The notes: generated by a model not told the origin, from the letters alone. Counted from the stretch's first letter, positions 45,104 to 53,482 are shown. The stretch is DNA of 64,000 bases from Streptomyces hundungensis (GCF_003627815.1 NZ_CP032698.1:2914001-2978000); one strand, 5' to 3'. Made by a program: numbers and translations.

Positions 45104-46050
45104 GCGGGGAGGGTCCGGTGCGGGACGGCGAGCGCATCCCGGAAGCGGCGCGCCCCGCGGGCATCCCGGAGCAGCAGGCCCGGCCGCACCCGGAGGACAG
45201 CCCTGTGGATGGCCCAAATGGCGTTTTGTACGCGGCGGAGCAGGCAGAGCGGGCGGCCCTTATGAGCGAGCACAGCGAGCACAGGCACCACGATCCACAC
45301 GATCGCAGCGGGGCGCGGGCGATGTTCATCGAGCTGCGCAAAATGTCCGACGGCTCGTCCGAGAAGGCCGAGCTGCGCAATCAGCTGGTACGGATGCACC
45401 TGCCGCTGGTCGAGCACCTGGCCCGGCGCTTCCGCAACCGCGGTGAGCCCCTGGACGACCTGACCCAGGTCGCCACGATCGGCCTGATCAAGTCGGTGGA
45501 CCGCTTCGACCCCGAGCGGGGTGTGGAGTTCTCGACGTACGCGACGCCCACCGTCGTCGGCGAGATCAAGCGGCACTTCCGCGACAAGGGCTGGGCGGTG
45601 CGGGTGCCGCGCCGGCTCCAGGAGCTGCGGCTCGCGCTCACCACGGCGACGGCGGAGCTGTCCCAGCAGCACGGGCGCTCACCGACGGTGCACGAACTGG
45701 CCGAGCGGCTCGGCATTTCGGAGGAGGAGGTCCTGGAGGGCCTGGAGTCGGCCAACGCCTACTCCACGCTCTCCCTGGACGTGCCCGACACCGACGACGA
45801 GTCGCCCGCGGTGGCGGACACGCTGGGTGCGGAGGACGAGGCGCTGGAGGGGGTCGAGTACCGCGAGTCCCTCAAGCCGCTCCTGGAGGACCTGCCGCCG
45901 AGGGAGAAGCGGATCCTGCTGCTTCGGTTCTTCGGCAACATGACCCAGTCGCAGATCGCGCAGGAGGTCGGCATCTCGCAGATGCATGTGTCGCGGCTGC
46001 TGGCCCGCACGCTGGCCCAGCTGCGGGAGAGGCTGCTCGTCGAGGAGTAG
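45100..46050 (+). CDS. sigH: Stress-response RNA polymerase sigma factor SigH (SigB/F family)
   Basis: A 316-aa sigma-70 factor. An N-terminal extension of about 75 residues precedes region 2 (LVRMHLPLVEHLARRFRNRGEPLDDLTQVATIGLIKSVDRFDPERGVEFSTYATPTVVGEIKRHFRDKGWAVRVPRRLQEL), region 3 (TVHELAERLGISEEEVLEGL) and region 4 (LPPREKRILLLRFFGNMTQSQIAQEVGISQMHVSRLLARTL). In S. coelicolor SigH exists in several N-terminal forms; an internal ATG at 45262 here could give a shorter form starting MSEHSEHRHHDP. Osmotic/heat stress and differentiation control is inferred from the orthologue. Confidence 0.95.
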   Translation: MSGEGPVRDGERIPEAARPAGIPEQQARPHPEDSPVDGPNGVLYAAEQAERAALMSEHSEHRHHDPHDRSGARAMFIELRKMSDGSSEKAELRNQLVRMHLPLVEHLARRFRNRGEPLDDLTQVATIGLIKSVDRFDPERGVEFSTYATPTVVGEIKRHFRDKGWAVRVPRRLQELRLALTTATAELSQQHGRSPTVHELAERLGISEEEVLEGLESANAYSTLSLDVPDTDDESPAVADTLGAEDEALEGVEYRESLKPLLEDLPPREKRILLLRFFGNMTQSQIAQEVGISQMHVSRLLARTLAQLRERLLVEE

Positions 46051-46058
46051 CCGGGCAC

Positions 46059-46490
46059 TCACGCGTCGCGCATCGGCCCGCGGATCCCGAGGGCCTCGGT
46101 GGTGGCCCGGTTCACCAGCAGGACCAGACCCGTGACGGCCACCGCCGCGAGCGCGATGCCGGCCGGGATCCAGGGCGCCCCGTCGGAGTTGAGGAACATC
46201 CAGGCCACCGGCAGCGCCATGATCTGCGTGATCATGGCGGGCCCCCGGCTCCAGCTGCGGCGGCGCAGCAGTCCGCGCGCGGCGATCAGCGGGATCAGGC
46301 CGAGCACCATCAGGGTCAGACCGCCCGTCTCGGCCTGGGTGGGCCGGTCGGGCTTGCCGGTGAGACCCATCACGAGCATGAAGAGGCCACCGGCGACCAG
46401 GGCGAGGCCCTCCAGCGCGGAAAGCGCCGCCGCGGCGGTCAGCCGGCCGGGGCGCGCGGCGGGGGCTTCGGGGGTCTGCTCAGTACTCAC
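46059..46490 (-). CDS. Small four-helix membrane protein
   Basis: A 143-aa protein with four hydrophobic segments (LTAAAALSALEGLALVAGGLFMLVMGL, GLTLMVLGLIPLIAARGLL, MITQIMALPVAWMFL, AGIALAAVAVTGLVLLVN). It starts at GTG with only a weak ribosome-binding site. It faces sigH with nine bases between the stops. Function unknown. Confidence 0.78.
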   Translation of the reverse strand: MSTEQTPEAPAARPGRLTAAAALSALEGLALVAGGLFMLVMGLTGKPDRPTQAETGGLTLMVLGLIPLIAARGLLRRRSWSRGPAMITQIMALPVAWMFLNSDGAPWIPAGIALAAVAVTGLVLLVNRATTEALGIRGPMRDA

Positions 46491-46586
46491 CCGGCCAGGG
46501 TAGCCCGCTCGGCGGGACCCGCCCCGGGGCGGGCGGCCCGGGGCCAGGGTGCGCCCCGGTACCCCCCGGTAGGTAGTCTGGCGACC

Positions 46587-47552
46587 ATGCGTGCACTTCT
46601 CGTGGTCAATCCGGCGGCTACCACCACCAGTGCGCGCACGCGTGACGTCCTGCTCCACGCCCTCGCCAGCGAGATGAAGCTGGAGGCGGTGACCACCGAG
46701 TACCGCGGCCATGCCCGGGACCTCGGGCGCCGGGCGGCCGAGAGCAACGACATCGACCTGGTGGTGGCGCTCGGCGGCGACGGCACGGTCAACGAGGTCG
46801 TGAACGGACTGCTGCACAACGGGCCGAGCCCCGAACTCCCGGAATTCGCGGTGGTTCCCGGCGGTTCCACCAATGTGTTCGCACGGGCGCTCGGTCTGCC
46901 CAATGACGCTGTGGAGTCGACCGGTGTCATTCTCGACGCGCTGCGCGAGAAGCGGAGCCGCACGGTGAGCCTCGGTCTCGCCTCGGGAGTCGCGGGAACC
47001 CCCGACGAAGGCGTCCCGGAACGCTGGTTCACTTTCTGTGCGGGGTTCGGATTCGACGCGGGTGTCGTCGGCCGGGTCGAACAGCAGAGGGAGCGCGGAA
47101 AGCGTTCGACGCACGCGCTCTATTTGCGCCAGGTGGCCCGCCAGTTCTTCGGAGAGCCCCACCGCAGACACGGCCAGATCACCCTGGAGCGCCCGGGCTC
47201 GGACCCGGTCGAGGATCTTGTCCTGTCGATAGTCTGCAACACCTCTCCCTACACCTACCTGGGCAATCGTCCGCTGTACGCGTCTCCGGAGGCCTCCTTC
47301 GAGGCGGCCCTGGACGTCCTCGCCCTGACGAAGATGACCACGCCCTCGGCGACCCGTTACGCCACCCAGCTGCTGACTTCGACCCCGGCGCGGGGTCCGC
47401 ACGGCAAGCACGCCGTATCACTGCACGACTTGACGGACTTCACCTTGCATTCCAAGGCCCCCCTCCCCTTCCAGATGGACGGCGACCACCTGGGCCTGCG
47501 TACTAGCGTCGCGTTCACAGGCGTACGCCGTGCACTGCGTGTGATTGTGTGA
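46587..47552 (+). CDS. Diacylglycerol kinase / lipid kinase family protein
   Basis: A 321-aa DagK-like lipid kinase: LLVVNPAATTTSARTRDVL at the N-terminus, DLVVALGGDGTVNEVVNGL (GGDGT nucleotide motif, near residue 63), VVPGGSTNVFARALGLP and DGDHLGLRT near the end. It would phosphorylate diacylglycerol or a related lipid at the membrane inner face. The same neighbour stands between sigH and wblE in S. coelicolor. Confidence 0.93.
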   Translation: MRALLVVNPAATTTSARTRDVLLHALASEMKLEAVTTEYRGHARDLGRRAAESNDIDLVVALGGDGTVNEVVNGLLHNGPSPELPEFAVVPGGSTNVFARALGLPNDAVESTGVILDALREKRSRTVSLGLASGVAGTPDEGVPERWFTFCAGFGFDAGVVGRVEQQRERGKRSTHALYLRQVARQFFGEPHRRHGQITLERPGSDPVEDLVLSIVCNTSPYTYLGNRPLYASPEASFEAALDVLALTKMTTPSATRYATQLLTSTPARGPHGKHAVSLHDLTDFTLHSKAPLPFQMDGDHLGLRTSVAFTGVRRALRVIV

Positions 47553-47869
47553 GTGGAAGGGCCCAAAGTCCTTTCACTCGAACGTTTAGGCTGGCATCCA
47601 CCCCATGGAAGTACGACTGTGACCCAGTCGACACCGAGGAATCCAAAAAAACTTTCCGGAAGGGGTTGTATCCGCCGCCGAGGTTTGCGAATCTCTACAT
47701 GGCGATCGGGACGGCCCGCAACACCGGCCTCCACTGAAAGCCAGAACCCCTCCTCAAAACTCGGACCACAACCAGTCCAACTGGAAGATGGCCCTTCCCT
47801 TGTTGAGGGATTCGTGAAAGCGTTCACATTCACAAGCACCCGCATGTAACACCGAGAGAGGTAGCAGCC
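47553..47869. promoter_or_regulatory. Long upstream region of wblE
   Basis: This 317-base region is more AT-rich than its surroundings and has no credible gene. It contains the near-palindrome GTGAAAGCGTTCAC (47814-47827) 43 bases before wblE, AACGTTTAGG around 47580 and a GAGAGGTAGCAGCC stretch as ribosome-binding region. A stress-sigma promoter is possible but not provable by eye. Confidence 0.4.
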
Positions 47870-48127
47870 ATGGACTGGCGTCACAACGCCGTTTGTCGTG
47901 AGGAAGACCCCGAGCTGTTCTTCCCCATCGGCAACACCGGTCCTGCGCTGTTGCAGATCGAGGAAGCCAAGGCCGTCTGCCGCCGCTGCCCCGTCATGGA
48001 GCAGTGCTTGCAGTGGGCGCTCGAGTCCGGCCAGGACTCCGGCGTCTGGGGTGGCCTCAGCGAGGACGAGCGCCGCGCGATGAAGCGCCGTGCCGCTCGC
48101 AACCGGGCGCGCAACGCGACCGCCTGA
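47870..48127 (+). CDS. wblE: WhiB-family iron-sulfur regulator WblE
   Basis: An 85-aa protein with the four cluster cysteines Cys9, Cys37, Cys40 and Cys46, the beta-turn GVWGG (58-62) and a basic C-terminus KRRAARNRARNA. WhiB-like proteins carry [4Fe-4S] and bind the principal sigma factor; WblE (WhiB1-type) is the NO-sensitive, very conserved member. Identity as WblE rests on sequence and the DagK/kinase neighbours. Confidence 0.96.
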   Translation: MDWRHNAVCREEDPELFFPIGNTGPALLQIEEAKAVCRRCPVMEQCLQWALESGQDSGVWGGLSEDERRAMKRRAARNRARNATA

Positions 48128-48225
48128 GCCCCCACTTCCCGCCTTAGCCCCGCGCGGCGCGTACAGAGCGTACGCAGTCACCGCCCCCCGAGCCGCAGCG
48201 CGCAGCAGGAACAACCCACAGCATT

Positions 48226-48259
48226 CGAGCCCCGAACCTGTCTCATGGTTCGGGGCTCG
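48226..48259. terminator. Terminator after wblE
   Basis: A perfect 13-bp stem (CGAGCCCCGAACC and complement) with an 8-base loop sits about 100 bases downstream of the wblE stop. Confidence 0.88.
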
Positions 48260-48344
48260 CTGCTGTGTGCGGGTGGTCGGCCGGGCTGTGTGTACGTCGC
48301 CGGGCCGGGGGTACTCGCCTGCCGTACCGGGGCGGAGGCGTTGG

Positions 48345-49811
48345 CTACTTGTCGGGTCCCACCGGAACGTCGAGCACGACCTTCGTGCCCCGTCCGGCGG
48401 CCGGCACCATGTCGAAGGTTCCGCCCAACTCGCCCTCCACCAGCGTCCGTACGATCTGTAGACCCAGGTTTCCGGTGCGCTGGGCGTCGAAGCCCTCGGG
48501 CAGTCCCCGGCCGTCGTCCCGCACGGTGATCAGCAGCCGGGCCTCCTCGCGGGTGCCGCCGCGCAGCGCCGAGACCTCCACCGAACCCTGCTCGCCCGGC
48601 GCGAAGGCGTGCTCCAGCGCGTTCTGCAACACCTCGGTCAGAACCATGGAGAGCGGGGTGGCCACCTCGGCGTCGAGTATGCCGAAGCGGCCGGTGCGGC
48701 GGCAGTTGACCTTGCCGGGCGAGATCTCGGCGACCATGGCCAGGACCCGGTCGGCGATCTCGTCGAACTCGACGCGCTCGTCCAGGTTCTGGGACAGCGT
48801 CTCGTGCACAATGGCGATCGAACCCACGCGCCGGACAGCCTCGTTGAGCGCCTCGCGGCCCTGGTCGGAGTCCATCCGGCGGGACTGGAGGCGGAGCAGC
48901 GCGGCGACCGTCTGGAGGTTGTTCTTCACCCGGTGGTGGATCTCCCGGATGGTGGCGTCCTTGGTGATCAACTCCCGCTCGCGGCGGCGCAGTTCGGTCA
49001 CATCGCGCAGTAGCACGAGCGAGCCGATGCGCGCGCCCTTCGGCTTCAGCGGGATGGCGCGCAACTGGATCACTCCGCCGTTGCCCTCGACCTCGGCCTC
49101 CCTCGGCGCATAGCCGCTGGCGAGCTTCACGATGGCCTCGTCGACCGGGCCGCGGGCCGGCGCGAGGTCGGCGGTGAGCTGGCCCAGGTGCTGCCCGACG
49201 AGGTCGGAGGCGAGGCCCAGGCGGTGGTAGGCGGAGAGCGCGTTGGGCGAGGCGTACTGGACGATGCCGTCCGCGTCCAGCCTGATCAGACCGTCACCGG
49301 CCCGGGGGGAGGCGTCCATGTCGACCTGCTGGCCGGGGAACGGGAAGGATCCCGCGGCGATCATCTGGGCGAGGTCGGACGCGGACTGGAGATAGGTGAG
49401 TTCCAGCCGCGAGGGTGTACGGACAGTGAGCAGATTGGTGTTCCGGGCGATGACGCCGAGCACTCGGCCCTCCCGGCGCACCGGAATCGACTCGACGCGG
49501 ACCGGCACCTCTTCGCGCCACTCCGGGTCGCCCTCGCGCACGATGCGGCCCTCGTCGAGCGCGGCGTCCAGGAGCGGGCGCCGGCCCCGCGGCACCAGGT
49601 GGCCGACCATGTCGTCCTGGTAGGAGGTGGGGCCGGTGTTGGGCCGCATCTGCGCGACCGAGACATAGCGGGTGCCGTCCAGGGTCGGAACCCACAGGAC
49701 GAGGTCGGCGAAGGACAGGTCGGAGAGCAGTTGCCACTCCGAGACCAGCAGGTGCAGCCACTCGAGGTCGGACTCACTCAGAGCGGTGTGCTGGCGTACG
49801 AGGTCGTTCAT
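48345..49811 (-). CDS. Sensor histidine kinase, PdtaS-like (HisKA_2)
   Basis: A 488-aa soluble kinase. A GAF-like domain (residues about 20-155) is followed by a PAS-like domain (LIRLDADGIVQYASPNALSAYHRLG, about 175-280). The HisKA_2 dimerisation box TIREIHHRVKNNLQTVAALLRLQSRR (His near 292/293) and a HATPase with LTEVLQNALEHAF and NLGLQIVRTLV complete it. Such kinases phosphorylate ANTAR-type RNA-binding regulators in mycobacteria (PdtaR). No response regulator is adjacent. There is no clear ribosome-binding site. A dre-like DasR site lies about 335 bases upstream. Confidence 0.92.
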   Translation of the reverse strand: MNDLVRQHTALSESDLEWLHLLVSEWQLLSDLSFADLVLWVPTLDGTRYVSVAQMRPNTGPTSYQDDMVGHLVPRGRRPLLDAALDEGRIVREGDPEWREEVPVRVESIPVRREGRVLGVIARNTNLLTVRTPSRLELTYLQSASDLAQMIAAGSFPFPGQQVDMDASPRAGDGLIRLDADGIVQYASPNALSAYHRLGLASDLVGQHLGQLTADLAPARGPVDEAIVKLASGYAPREAEVEGNGGVIQLRAIPLKPKGARIGSLVLLRDVTELRRRERELITKDATIREIHHRVKNNLQTVAALLRLQSRRMDSDQGREALNEAVRRVGSIAIVHETLSQNLDERVEFDEIADRVLAMVAEISPGKVNCRRTGRFGILDAEVATPLSMVLTEVLQNALEHAFAPGEQGSVEVSALRGGTREEARLLITVRDDGRGLPEGFDAQRTGNLGLQIVRTLVEGELGGTFDMVPAAGRGTKVVLDVPVGPDK

Positions 49812-50048
49812 GGAGGGCACGGGGTGAGCGTACCTGCGCTGGAGCACTCATATGACTGCGGGCCGCGGCGCCTGGACGGGACCCTCGGCCCGTCCGGGCA
49901 CCGCAGCCCGGTTGCCGGCCGGCGGGTGTGCGGTCCCCCCGGCCTTCAAAGGGAGGTCACGGCGCAGTCAGGGCAGAGAGCGCCGGGGCCTCGGTTCCGC
50001 CCGCCTGTGCGGGGTGGGCGGAAGTGCGGTGGTGTTTCGGTCTTCGTT

Positions 50049-50138
50049 GAGCTCGTTAGCTGAGCCCGTCTCTTGAGCTCGTTCCTTGAGCCCGTTTCTT
50101 GGGCTCGTCTCTTGGGCTCGCCTCTTGGCTCGTTCCTT
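50049..50138. repeat. Seven tandem 13-base repeats
   Basis: Consensus GAGCYCGTYYCTT occurs six times in exact 13-base register (50049, 50062, 50075, 50088, 50101, 50114), with a seventh 12-base unit at 50127. The units alternate GAGCTCG and GAGCCCG. The tract lies between the TetR gene end and the kinase start, immediately beside a dre-like site. Confidence 0.9.
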
Positions 50139-50144
50139 GCTCAT

Positions 50145-50160
50145 TGTGGACTAGACCATT
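50145..50160. promoter_or_regulatory. DasR-responsive element (dre)-like site upstream of the PdtaS-like kinase
   Basis: TGTGGACTAGACCATT matches the dre core TGGTCTAGACCA in 11 of 12 positions (T to A at the fourth). It is located in the 409-base gap 49812-50220, about 335 bases upstream of the kinase start codon and just after the 3' end of the TetR gene. Confidence 0.6.
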
Positions 50161-50220
50161 CTGCCCTGTCCATCCATCTGCACCCCGCAATATTCCCTGC
50201 CGACCGGGCTCCCGCAACCC

Positions 50221-50832
50221 TCAGCGCCCTCGTGTCCGCTCCTCGGGCCAGGCCAGCATGGCGGCCTCGGCGACGGCTTCGAGCTCGGCACGGCCGGCCC
50301 CGTCGCGGGCCTGCTGGGACATGCCCTGGAAGACGGCTCCGCTGAAGCGGGCCAGCACACGGGCATCGGTGCCCTCGGGCAGGTGTCCGGCTGCGATGTC
50401 CGCGGCGATCCGGCTCTCGAACGCGGCGAGATTGGCGTTGCGCCGCTCGCGCAGGTCGACCTTGATCGCCTCGGTGGTGCAGTTGGCCGCGGCACTGATG
50501 ACCAGGCAGCCGTAGGGGTGGGCGGGGTCGGTGAACTCGGCCGCCGCCTCGCGCAGCAGCCGGGCGACGGCCCGGCGTGCCGTCGGCTCCTCGGCGAAGG
50601 CCCGCGTCATGAAGGCGCCGTGGGTCGCTCCGTAGACGCTCAGGACCTCTTCGAAGAGGGCGCGCTTGTCGCCGAAGGCGGCGTAGAGGCTGGGCGCGCC
50701 GATCCCCATGGCGCGGGTGAGATCGGCGACGGAGGTCGCCTCGTAGCCGTGTCGCCAGAACTCCATCGTCGCCTGCTCCAGGGCCTTGCCCCGGTCGAAG
50801 GAGCGGGGGCGGCCGCGTTGTTTCGTCGCCAT
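50221..50832 (-). CDS. TetR/AcrR-family regulator
   Basis: A 203-aa protein. The N-terminal HTH (RSFDRGKALEQATMEFWRHGYEATSVADLTRAMGIGAPSLYAAFGDKRALFEEVL) is the AcrR type with LYAAFGDK. The ligand domain contains GCLVISAAANCTTEAIKVDLRERR, a pattern of the YxaF/LmrA-like C-terminal domain. It is divergent from an SDR gene with two operator copies between them, so it likely represses both. Confidence 0.93.
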   Translation of the reverse strand: MATKQRGRPRSFDRGKALEQATMEFWRHGYEATSVADLTRAMGIGAPSLYAAFGDKRALFEEVLSVYGATHGAFMTRAFAEEPTARRAVARLLREAAAEFTDPAHPYGCLVISAAANCTTEAIKVDLRERRNANLAAFESRIAADIAAGHLPEGTDARVLARFSGAVFQGMSQQARDGAGRAELEAVAEAAMLAWPEERTRGR

Positions 50833-50854
50833 GGCCCGATCCTATCGCGCTTCT

Positions 50855-50904
50855 GTAGCGCCCACTAAAGAATGTGTTACGTTCCTTTCCGTAGCGACCG
50901 CTAC
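50855..50904. promoter_or_regulatory. Twin TetR operators between tetR and SDR genes
   Basis: GTAGCGACCGCTAC (50891-50904) is a perfect 6-2-6 palindrome. A second related copy, GTAGCGCCCACTAA (50855-50868), lies 36 bases away. Both share GTAGCGnCCnCTA and lie in the approximately 100-base divergent promoter region. Confidence 0.75.
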
Positions 50905-50934
50905 AGAAATTGTCGAGGCGGAAGGGGCGCGGCC

Positions 50935-51687
50935 ATGGGCTCGCTCGAAGGAAAGACGGCGCTGGTCACGGGCGGTAGCAGGGGCATAGGGCGAGCGATC
51001 GCCGAGCGCCTCGGCCGGGACGGGGCGCGGGTGGCCGTGCACTACGGCACCAACGAGGTGGCGGCCAAGGAGACGGTCGCGGCCATCGAGGCGGCGGGTG
51101 GCTCGGCCTTCGCGATCGGCCAGGAACTGGGGGTGCCGGGGGACGCGGCCGCCCTGTGGGAGGCCTTCGACCGGCAGGCCGACGGGGTCGACATCCTGGT
51201 GAACAACGCCGGGATCGGGCAGCCCGTACCGTTCGGCGAGGTCACCGAGGAGGCGTACGACCGCCACTTCGGCGTCAACGCCAAGGCGCCGTTCTTCGTG
51301 GCCCAGCTCGGCCTGGCCCGGATGCGCGACCGCGGGCGGATCGTCAACATCTCCAGCGGGCTCTCCCGTGCCGCGATGATGCCGGACCAGATCACCTACG
51401 CCATGACCAAGGGCGCGCTCGACGTGTTCACGCGCTACCTGTCCAAGGTCGTCGGCGCCCGCGGGATCACGGTCAACGCGGTGGCACCCGGCATCATCGA
51501 CACGGACATCAACGCGGACTGGCTGCGCACCGACGACGCGGCCTGGGCGGAGGCGGCCGCCTACTCGGTGTTCGGCCGGGTCGGCGAGGGGTCGGACATC
51601 GCGGACGTCGTGGCGTTCCTCGCCTCGGAGGACGGGCGCTGGATCACCGGCCAGTGGCTGGACGCGACCGGGGGCTCGCTCGCGTAG
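50935..51687 (+). CDS. Short-chain dehydrogenase/reductase
   Basis: A 250-aa classical SDR: TALVTGGSRGIGRAIAERLG (cofactor glycine motif), DILVNNAGIGQP, catalytic Ser in VNISSGLS, Tyr/Lys in ITYAMTKGALD (YxxxK), and GITVNAVAPGIIDTDI. The sequence after the glycine motif (VAVHYGTNE) suggests NADP or NAD without certainty. Probably induced when the divergent TetR regulator releases its operators, as in detoxification modules. Confidence 0.93.
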   Translation: MGSLEGKTALVTGGSRGIGRAIAERLGRDGARVAVHYGTNEVAAKETVAAIEAAGGSAFAIGQELGVPGDAAALWEAFDRQADGVDILVNNAGIGQPVPFGEVTEEAYDRHFGVNAKAPFFVAQLGLARMRDRGRIVNISSGLSRAAMMPDQITYAMTKGALDVFTRYLSKVVGARGITVNAVAPGIIDTDINADWLRTDDAAWAEAAAYSVFGRVGEGSDIADVVAFLASEDGRWITGQWLDATGGSLA

Positions 51688-51730
51688 GACCCGCTCGCGG
51701 GTTCTTGCCTGGAGCGCGGGCATGCGTGGG

Positions 51731-51805
51731 GTCGGGCGCGGCCATGGTGGGCACCGACATGTTGGGCAGCGCCATGGTGGGCGACGACATGGCGGGCGGC
51801 GACAT
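51731..51805. repeat. Five tandem 15-base repeats
   Basis: Five units in exact 15-base register (CAT triplets ending at 51745, 51760, 51775, 51790 and 51805) lie between the SDR stop and nagB. On the minus strand each reads ATG-KCN-NNG-CCC-RNC, so an open frame would give M-(S/A)-x-P-x repeats, but no ribosome-binding site or gene around it is convincing. Confidence 0.8.
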
Positions 51806-51910
51806 GATGCATGCCTCCGAATGGCCGCCCCCGTATAGGTTCCGGCAACCCGTTCGGTCGACCATGGCAGTGGGTGGGACCACCGGTCGCGAGGGCCGTC
51901 GCTCTGCTAG

Positions 51911-51926
51911 ATTGGTCTATACCACA
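51911..51926. promoter_or_regulatory. DasR-responsive element (dre) of nagB
   Basis: ATTGGTCTATACCACA matches the dre core TGGTCTAGACCA in 11 of 12 positions and lies 33 bases before the nagB start. DasR is the GntR-type repressor of aminosugar use, released by GlcN-6-P, and nagB is one of its established targets. Confidence 0.88.
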
Positions 51927-51958
51927 CCCGTTTCACGTCTCCAGATCGGCAGGCCCAC

Positions 51959-52744
51959 GTGGAAGTTGTCATCGTCCCGGACGCCAAGGCAGGCGGCGAG
52001 CTCATCGCCGAGTCGATCGCCGCCCTGTGGCGCCGCAAGCCCGACGCGCTGCTCGGCGTGGCCACCGGCTCGACGCCGATCCCGATCTACGACGCGCTGA
52101 CCGCGAAGGTCGCCGCCGGTGACGTGGACGTCTCGCGGGCCCGTGTGTGCCAGCTCGACGAGTACGTGGGACTGCCCGCCGGGCACCCCGAGTCCTACCG
52201 CGCCACCGTCATCCGCCAGGTCGTCGAGCCGCTCGGGCTCGGTGCGGACTCCTTCATCGGGCCGGACGGTTCGGCCGAGGACGTCCAGGCGGCGTGCGAG
52301 GCGTACGACCTGGCGCTCGCCTCGGCGGGTGGGGTGGACCTCCAGATCTTGGGGATCGGCACGGACGGGCACATCGGGTTCAACGAGCCCTGCTCCTCGC
52401 TCGCCTCGCGCACCCGGATCAAGACGCTGACCGAGCAGACCCGCGTCGACAACGCGCGCTTCTTCGACGACGACATCGACCAGGTGCCGCACCACGTGAT
52501 CACGCAGGGCATCGGCACGATTCTGGAGGCCCGTCACCTGGTGCTGCTCGCGACGGGTGAGGGCAAGGCGGAGGCGGTCGCGCAGACGGTGGAGGGGCCG
52601 GTGGCTGCGGTGGTGCCGGCGTCCGCGCTTCAGTTGCATCAGCACGCGACGGTTGTTGTCGACGAAGCGGCGGCGTCGAAGTTGAAGTTGGCGCCGTACT
52701 TCCGGCACACGTTCGTCAACAAGCCGGTGTGGCAGGGCCTCTAA
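51959..52744 (+). CDS. nagB: Glucosamine-6-phosphate deaminase
   Basis: A 261-aa enzyme converting GlcN-6-P to fructose-6-P and ammonia, the last step of GlcNAc catabolism. Motifs: VATGSTPIPIYD (phosphate loop, near residue 35), QLDEYVGLP (Asp68/Glu69) and GIGTDGHIGFNEP (Asp136, His138, Glu143). It starts with GTG. It is under a dre site and in the das locus; its substrate is also the DasR inducer. Confidence 0.97.
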   Translation: MEVVIVPDAKAGGELIAESIAALWRRKPDALLGVATGSTPIPIYDALTAKVAAGDVDVSRARVCQLDEYVGLPAGHPESYRATVIRQVVEPLGLGADSFIGPDGSAEDVQAACEAYDLALASAGGVDLQILGIGTDGHIGFNEPCSSLASRTRIKTLTEQTRVDNARFFDDDIDQVPHHVITQGIGTILEARHLVLLATGEGKAEAVAQTVEGPVAAVVPASALQLHQHATVVVDEAAASKLKLAPYFRHTFVNKPVWQGL

Positions 52745-53482
52745 CCCCCTGGGGGCCCGGCCCCGCCCACCTCGGCCCGAGCCCCCGCCACGCCCCCAAG
52801 GGTGCGCCCACCTTCGCGCGGTTTCCCGCGCCCCCAAAACTCGGCCGTCCGTTGGCCGCGGACCGTGGGGCTCGTTCGCGCAGTTCCCCGCGCCCCTGAA
52901 AAACACCGGCCGTCCGCCGACTGCGGACCGTGCGTGGTTCTCGCGCAGTTCCCCGCGCCCCCAAACAAACGCCCGCCGTCCGCCGACTGCGGACCGTGCG
53001 ACTCGTCCTGAAAAACATCGGCCGTCGGCCGACCGCGGACCGTGCGTGGTTCTCGCGCAGTTCCCCGCGCCCCCAGCCAAACGCCCGCGACGGCCACCGG
53101 CCGCGCAAGGCCCCCGCGCCCCTGGATGGCCGTGCGCCCCAGGGCATCACCCTTGCGGGAGGCCCTCACCCCAACCCCCAGGGGCGCGGGGAACTGCGCG
53201 ACCAGCCACCTGCGGCCCGCAGACACAACGAAACGTGCGGGGCCCCCACCCCCGACCCCCCAGGGGCGCGGGGAACTGCGCGACCAGCCACCTGCGGCCC
53301 GCAGACACAACGAACACGCGGGCCCCCCAACCCCCCAGGGGCGCGGGGAACTGCGCGACCAGCCACCCACCGCCCGCAGGCAAAACGAAACGGGCGGGCC
53401 CCCCAACCCCCCAGGGCCGCGCGCGGGGAACTGCGCGGCCAGCCACCCACCGCCCGCAGGCAAAGGAAAAACGCGCGGCCCC
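52745..53482. repeat. Second GGGGCGCGGGGAACTGCGCG repeat array, inward-facing halves
   Basis: The 738-base gap between convergent nagB and the MFS gene is filled by the same repeat family as at 21.9-22.4 kb. The left part holds minus-oriented copies (cores near 52875, 52940, 53052, plus degraded ones near 52815 and 53105). The right part holds plus-oriented copies (near 53180, 53262, 53338 and 53418). Spacers carry GGCCCGCAGACACAACGAA-type sequence. No gene is supported. Confidence 0.88.

Noticed and set aside
51561..51883. Minus-strand open frames with His- or Met/Pro-rich repeats before nagB
   Set aside because: They are made by the 15-base tandem repeat, have no ribosome-binding site and overlap the end of the SDR gene.
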